This document shows positions 44,903 through 50,756 of a DNA stretch of 50,756 nt, one piece after another. The stretch is from the NCBI GenBank assembly GCA_002189035.1, contig NEEC01000232.1, forward strand, positions 1 to 50,756, in the 5' to 3' direction. Below the pieces are notes generated by a model. It was not told the DNA's origin and did no database searches. It saw nothing but the letters and a program-made list of their open reading frames with translations. Made by a program: the position numbers and the translations under genes. How positions within the stretch are numbered: the first letter of the stretch is position 1; the number at the start of each line of letters is the position of its first letter. Source of the stretch: Utricularia gibba (Eukaryota > Streptophyta > Magnoliopsida > Lamiales > Lentibulariaceae).

Positions 44903-47900
44903 GATGCAGTTATTGAAGTTAGGATTTCATGAGCACCCAAAATGGTTTTCTCAACCGCATGCTTTATATTTGATAAGGCGCTCTCGTGGGGCAACGGTAT
45001 CGAGCAGGAGGTCGAGTCGAGCTCGGCCCAGAGTCATTTGTAGCCCGGCAAAAAAATTGATGCATTTATTAACGTTGGCTTTATAGGCTGCCTACATGTT
45101 TCTCAAGGAAAAGCTTGTCGTTTCTGCGGGTGATGTCTTTTGGAACTTCGTTCTGACCAAGGTTCGGTCTGACTCCTTTGCCACATCGGGTCCTACTCGA
45201 CGAAAATCGTGATGCAGTTATTGAAGTTAGGATTCATGAGCACCCAAAATGGTTTTCTCAACCGCATGCTTTATATTTGATAAGGTGCTCTCGTGGGGCA
45301 ACGGTATCGAGTAGGAGGTCGAGTCGAGCTCGGGCCCATAGTCATTTGTAGCTCGGCAAAAAACTTGATGCATTTATTAACGTTGGTTTTAATAGGCTGC
45401 CTCAATGGTTTCTCAAGGAAAAGCTTGTCGTTTTGGGCGGGTGATGTCGTTGTGAACTTCGTTCTGACCCAAGGTTCGGTCTGTCTCCTTTGCCAAATCT
45501 GGTCCTACTCGACGAAAATCGTGATGCAGTTATTGAAGTTAGGATTTCATGAGCACCCAAAATGGTTTTCAACCGCATGCTTTATATTTGAGGAGGCTCT
45601 CGTGGGCAACGGTATCGCAGGTCGAGTCGAGCTCGCTCCCAGAGTCATTTGTAGCCTGGCAAAAAAATGATGCATTTATTAACGTTGGGTTTTAATAGGC
45701 TGCCTACATGGTTTCTCAAGGAAAAGCTTGTCGTTTCTGGGCGGGTGATGTCTTTTGGAACTTCGTTCTGACCAAGGTTCGGTCTGACTCCTTTGCCACA
45801 TCGGGTCCTACTCGACGAAAATCGTGATGCAGTTATTGAAGTTAGGATTTCATGAGCACCCAAAATGGTTTTCTCAACCGCATGCTTTATATTTGATAAG
45901 GCACTCTCGTGGGGCAACGGTATCGAGCAGGAGGTCGAGTCGAGCTCGGGCCCAAGTCATTTGTAGCCCGGCAAAAAATTGATGCATTTATTAACGTTCG
46001 GTTTAATAGGCTGCCTACATGTTTCTCAAGGAAAAGCTTGTCGTTTCTGGGCGGGTGATGTCGTTGGGAACTTCGTTCTGACCCAAGGTTCGGTCTGTCT
46101 CCTTTGCCAATCGGTCCTACTCGACGAAAATCGTGATGCAGTTATTGAAGTTAGGATTTCATGAGCACCCAAAATGGTTTTTCTCAACGCATGCTTTATA
46201 TTTGAGGAGGCGCTCTCGTGGGGCAACGGTATCGAGCAGGAGGTCGAGTCGAGCTCGCCCAGAGTCATTTGTAGCCGGCAAAAAAATTGATGCATTTATT
46301 AACGTTGGTTTTAATAGGCTGCCTACATGGTTTCTCAAGGAAAAGCTTGTCGTTTCTGGGCGGGTGATGTCTTTGGAACTTCGTTCTGACCATAGGTTCG
46401 GTCTGACTCCTTTGCCACATCGGGTCCTACTCGACGAAAATCGTGATGCAGTTATTGAAGTTAGGATTTCATGAGCACCCAAAATGGTTTTCTCAACCGC
46501 ATGCTTTATATTTGATAAGGCACTCTCGTGGGGCAACGGTATCGAGCAGGAGGTCGAGTCGAGCTCGGGCCATAGTCATTTGTAGCCGGCAAAAAAATTG
46601 ATGCATTTATTAACGTTGGTTTTAATAGGCTGCCTACATAGTTTCTCAAGGAAAAGCTTGTCGTTTTGGCGGGGTGATGTCGTTGGGAACTTCGTTCTGA
46701 CCCAAGGTTCGGTCTGTCTCCTTTGCCAATCGGTCCTACTCGACGAAAATCGTGATGCAGTTATTGAAGTTAGGATTTCATGAGCACCCAAAATGGTTTT
46801 GTCAACGCATGCTTTATATTTGAGGAGGCGCTCTCGTGGGGCAACGGTATCGAGCAAAAGGTCGAGTCGAGCTCGCCCAGAGTCATTTGTAGCCGGCAAA
46901 AAAATTGATGCATTTATTAACGTTGGGTTTAATAGGCTGCCTACATGGTTTCTCAAGGAAAAGCTTGTCGTTTCTGGGCGGGTGATGTCTTTTGGAACTT
47001 CGTTCTGACCATAGGTTCGGTCTGACTCCTTTGCCACATCGGGTCCTACTCGACGAAAATCGTGATGCAGTTATTGAAGTTAGGATTCATGAGCACCCAA
47101 AATGGTTTTCTCAACCGCATGCTTTATATTTGATAAGGCTCTCGTGGGGCAACGGTATCGAGCAGGAGGTCGAGTCGAGCTCGGCCCAGAGTCATTTGTA
47201 GCCCGGCAAAAAAATTGATGCATTTATTAACGTTCGGCTTTTTAGGCTGCCTACATAGTTTCTCAAGGAAAAGCTTGTCGTTTCTGGCGGGTGATGTTTT
47301 GGAACTTCGTTCTGACCATAGTTCGGTCTGACTCCTTTGCCACATCGGGTCCTACTCGACGAAAATCGTGATGCAGTTATTGAAGTTAGGATTCATGAGC
47401 ACCCAAAATGGTTTTCTCAACCGCATGCTTTATATTTGATAAGGTGCTCTCGTGGGGCAACGGTATCGAGTAGGAGGTCGAGTCGAGCTCGGGCCCATAG
47501 TCATTTGTAGCTCGGCAAAAAACTTGATGCATTTATTAACGTTGGTTTAATAGGCTGCCTCAATGGTTTTCTCAAGGAAAAGCTTGTCGTTTTTGGGCGG
47601 GTGATGTCGTTGTGAACTTCGTTCTGACCCAAGGTTCGGTCTGACTCCTTTGCCAAATCTGGTCCTACTCGACGAAAATCGTGATGCAGTTATTGAAGTT
47701 AGGATTTCATGAGCACCCAAAATGCTTTTTTCAATCGCATGCTTTGTATTGAGGAGGCGCTCTCGTGGGGCACGGTATCGGCAAAAGGTCGAGTCGGGCT
47801 CGCTCCAGAGTCATTTTTAGCCCAAAAAAATTGATGCATTTATTAACGTTGGTTTTAATAGGCTGCCTACATGGTTTCTCAAGGAAAAGCTTGTCGTTTC

Positions 47901-48611
47901 TGGGCGGGTGATGTCTTTGGAACTTCGTTCTGACCATAGGTTCGGTCTGACTCCTTTGCCACATCGGGTCCTACTCGACGAAAATCGTGATGCAGTTATT
48001 GAAGTTAGGATTCATGAGCACCCAAAATGGTTTTCTCAACCGCATGCTTTATATTTGATAAGGCGCTCTCGTGGGGCAACGGTATCGAGCAGGAGGTCGA
48101 GTCGAGCTCGGGCCATAGTCATTTGTAGCCCGGCAAAAAAATTGATGCATTTATTAACGTTGGTTTTATTAGGCTGCCTACATGTTTTCTCAAGGAAAAG
48201 CTTGTCGTTTCTGGGCGGGTGATGTCGTTGGAACTTCGTTCTGACCCAAGGTTCGGTCTGACTCCTTTGCCATCGGTCCTACTCGACGAAAATCGTGATG
48301 CAGTTATTGAAGTTAGGATTTCATGAGCACCCAAAATGCTTTTTCTCAACGCATGCTTTATATTGAGGAGGCGCTCTAGTGGGGCAACGGTATCGGGCAA
48401 AAGGTCGAGTCGGGCTCGGCTCCCAGAGTCATTTTTAGCCTGGCAAAAAAATTGATGCATTTATTAACGTTGGGTTTTAATAGGCTGCCTACATGGTTTC
48501 TCAAGGAAAAGCTTGTCGTTTCTGGGCGGGTGATGTCTTTTGGAACTTCGTTCTGACCATAGGTTCGGTCTGACTCCTTTGCCACATCGGGTCCTACTCG
48601 ACGAAAATCGT
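44903..48611 (+). repeat. Twelve-monomer unit led by A1, copy 2 (3,709 bp)
   Basis: This unit holds monomers 147-158, with anchors at 45059, 45367, 45669, 45981, 46289, 46600, 46907, 47217, 47526, 47833, 48144 and 48454. The classes are A1, B, C, A, C, A/B, C, then A1, B, C, A, C. The frame (A1, B, C, x, C, x, C then A1, B, C, x, C) equals that of 37215-40914, but the x places hold A-like instead of B copies. Confidence 0.7.
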
Positions 48612-50756
48612 GATGCAGTTATTGAAGTTAGGATTTCATGAGCACCCAAAATGGTTTTTCAACCGCATGCTTTATATTTGATAAGGCACTCTCGTGGGGC
48701 AACGGTATCGAGCAGGAGGTCGAGTCGAGCTCGGTCCCAGAGTCATTTGTAGCCCGGCAAAAAAATTGATGCATTTATTAACGTTGGCTTTATTAGGCTG
48801 CCTACATAGTTTCTCAAGGAAAAGCTTGTCGTTTCTGCGGGTGATGTCTTTGGAACTTCGTTCTGACCAAGGTTCGGTCTGACTCCTTTGCCACATCGGG
48901 TCCTACTCGACGAAAATCGTGATGCAGTTATTGAAGTTAGGATTTCATGAGCACCCAAAATGGTTTTTCTCAACCGCATGCTTTATATTTGATAAGGCTC
49001 TCGTGGGGCAACGGTATCGAGTAGGAGGTCGAGTCGAGCTCGGGCCCATAGTCATTTGTAGCTCGGCAAAAAACTTGATGCATTTATTAACGTTGGTTTA
49101 ATAGGCTGCCTCAATGGTTTTCTCAAGGAAAAGCTTGTCGTTTTGGGCGGGTGATGTCGTTGTGAACTTCGTTCTGACCCAAGGTTCGGTCTGTCTCCTT
49201 TGCCATCGGTCCTACTCGACGAAAATCGTGATGCAGTTATTGAAGTTAGGATTTCATGAGCACCCAAAATGCTTTTCAACGCATGCTTTATATTGAGGAG
49301 GCGCTCTAGTGGGGCACGGTATCGGGCGGTCGAGTCGGGCTCGCCCAGAGTCATTTTTAGCCTGTCAAAAAAATGATGCATTTATTAACGTTGGGTTTTA
49401 ATAGGCTGCCTACATGGTTTCTCAAGGAAAAGCTTGTCGTTTCTGGGCGGGTGATGTCTTTTGGAACTTCGTTCTGACCATAGGTTCGGTCTGACTCCTT
49501 TGCCACATCGGGTCCTACTCGACGAAAATCGTGATGCAGTTATTGAAGTTAGGATTTCATGAGCACCCAAAATGGTTTTCTCAACCGCATGCTTTATATT
49601 TGATAAGGCACTCTCGTGGGGCAACGGTATCGAGCAGGAGTCGAGTCGAGCTCGGGCCCAGAGTCATTTGTAGCCGGCAAAAAATTGATGCATTTATTAA
49701 CGTTCGGCTTTATTAGGCTGCCTACATAGTTTCTCAAGGAAAAGCTTGTCGTTTCTGGGCGGGTGATGTTTTGGAACTTCGTTCTGACCATAGGTTCGGT
49801 CTGACTCCTTTGCCACATCGGGTCCTACTCGACGAAAATCGTGATGCAGTTATTGAAGTTAGGATTTCATGAGCACCCAAAATGGTTTTCTCAACCGCAT
49901 GCTTTATATTTGATAAGGTGCTCTCGTGGGCAACGGTATCGAGTAGGAGGTCGAGTCGAGCTCGGGCCCATAGTCATTTGTAGCTCGGCAAAAAACTTGA
50001 TGCATTTATTAACGGTTGGTTTTAATAGGCTGCCTCAATGGTTTTCTCAAGGAAAAGCTTGTCGTTTTTGGGCGGTGATGTCGTTGTGAACTTCGTTCTG
50101 ACCCAAGGTTCGGTCTGTCTCCTTTGCCAAATCTGGTCCTACTCGACGAAAATCGTGATGCAGTTATTGAAGTTAGGATTTCATGAGCACCCAAAATGCT
50201 TTTGTCAATCGCATGCTTTGTAGTTGAGGAGGCGCTCTAGTGGGGCACGGTATCGGCAAAAGGTCGAGTCGGCTCGCTCCCAGAGTCATTTTTAGCCTGT
50301 CAAAAAAAGTGATGCATTTATTAACGTTGGGTTTTATTAGGCTGCCTACATGTTTCTCAAGGAAAAGCTTGTCGTTTCTGGCGGGTGATGTCTTTTGGAA
50401 CTTCGTTCTGACCATAGGTTCGGTCTGACTCCTTTGCCACATCGGGTCCTACTCGACGAAAATCGTGATGCAGTTATTGAAGTTAGGATTCATGAGCACC
50501 CAAAATGGTTTTCTCAACCGCATGCTTTATATTTGATAAGGTGCTCTCGTGGGCAACGGTATCGAGTAGGAGGTCGAGTCGAGCTCGGGCCCATAGTCAT
50601 TTGTAGCTCGGCAAAAAACTTGATGCATTTATTAACGGTTGGTTTTAATAGGCTGCCTCATGGTTTTCTCAAGGAAAAGCTTGTCGTTTTTGGGCGGGTG
50701 ATGTCGTTGTGAACTTCGTTCTGACCCAAGGTTCGGTCTGTCTCCTTTGCCAAATC
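48612..50756 (+). repeat. A1-B-C trimers to the window end, monomers 159-165
   Basis: The anchors are at 48768, 49077, 49375, 49687, 49999, 50311 and 50622. The classes are A1, B, C, A1, B, C, B. The two A1 copies are 919 bp apart. The last B copy is cut by the window end, so the array continues to the right. Confidence 0.76.

Larger units (their letters stand above)
1..50756 (+). repeat. 308-bp tandem satellite array, about 165 copies, whole window
   Basis: One tandem repeat fills the window without interruption. The anchor gatgcatttattaac recurs from 45 to 50622 with spacings mostly of 303-315 bp (mean about 308). Every copy has the same orientation and no foreign sequence separates copies. 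Nearly every monomer carries a HindIII word (aagctt, in the block ctcaaggaaaagcttgtcg), an NsiI word (atgcat) and an SphI word (gcatgc). A and B copies also carry SacI (gagctc), which C copies lack. Digestion should therefore give a 308-bp ladder. Known of such DNA: long homogeneous arrays with monomers near 150-180 or 300-360 bp are typical of eukaryotic heterochromatin and centromeres. The function here is not shown by the sequence. The family is not recognised. No stretch of the window contains a supportable gene. Confidence 0.98.

Noticed and set aside
1-50756. About two hundred open frames of 60-190 codons on both strands, with recurring peptide words.
   Set aside because: They are the same repeat read in different frames. 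Copy lengths differ by amounts not divisible by three, starts and stops shift from copy to copy, and no frame shows a known domain. None is annotated as a gene.
1-50756. A CRISPR array, because of regular repetition.
   Set aside because: The 308-bp units abut directly, there are no unique spacers between short identical repeats, and the unit is far too long.
1-50756. Ribosomal or 5S gene clusters as the source of the periodicity.
   Set aside because: No 5S, 5.8S or other rRNA sequence is visible in the monomer, and the entire unit is accounted for by the two half-units.
1-50756. Repeats inside a coding surface protein or other large repeat protein.
   Set aside because: Neighbouring copies are out of frame with one another, and no frame remains open for more than about two units.

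Overview
The whole window is one uninterrupted head-to-tail satellite DNA array. The repeat unit is about 308 bp. I counted about 165 copies by following the anchor word gatgca + tttattaac from position 45 to 50622 (50,577 bp over 164 intervals, mean 308.4 bp). All copies point the same way. Both ends of the window lie inside the array. I see no gene, RNA gene, transposon, telomere repeat or unique spacer. A megasatellite-like array of this kind points to a eukaryotic nuclear genome, probably a centromeric, pericentromeric or subtelomeric heterochromatin block. I do not recognise the family and cannot name the organism.

The monomers fall into four classes, recognisable by eye at linked diagnostic sites: A, A1 (A-like upstream half joined to a C-like gtcttttgg segment), B and C. 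Many copies are intermediate. The classes recur in fixed orders and build higher-order repeats that change along the window. These are heptamers of about 2.16 kb at 816-11618, tetramers A-A1-A-B at 11619-15327, tetramers C-A-B-B at 15328-17772, and a mixed stretch at 17773-22357. A damaged or scrambled stretch follows at 22358-24259, then B/C-rich DNA at 24260-27669. Pentamers of the A-A-B-B-C kind occupy 27670-30737, with further copies at 31980-33504 and 41849-43365. B-C dimers and A1-led units fill most of the rest up to 50756. A monomers dominate left of about 22 kb, and B and C dominate to the right.

The 308-bp monomer is itself an old duplication of two half-units of about 154 bp. Both halves start with gatgca followed by a ttatt word, and both carry the 13-base word atggttttctcaa 38-39 bases later. 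The strongest sequence constraint in the array is at one of these half-unit starts.

Most length differences between copies are one- or few-base losses at exactly the sites where the classes differ. That pattern is what consensus polishing of mixed repeat copies would give, so fine-scale variation here should be treated with caution. The higher-order layout rests on many linked sites and is more secure.

Boundary convention used below: a monomer runs from the gatgca of the invariant core (gatgcagttatt) to the base before the next one. The other gatgca word (the 'anchor', gatgcatttatt) lies in its middle. Monomers are numbered 1-165 by anchor.
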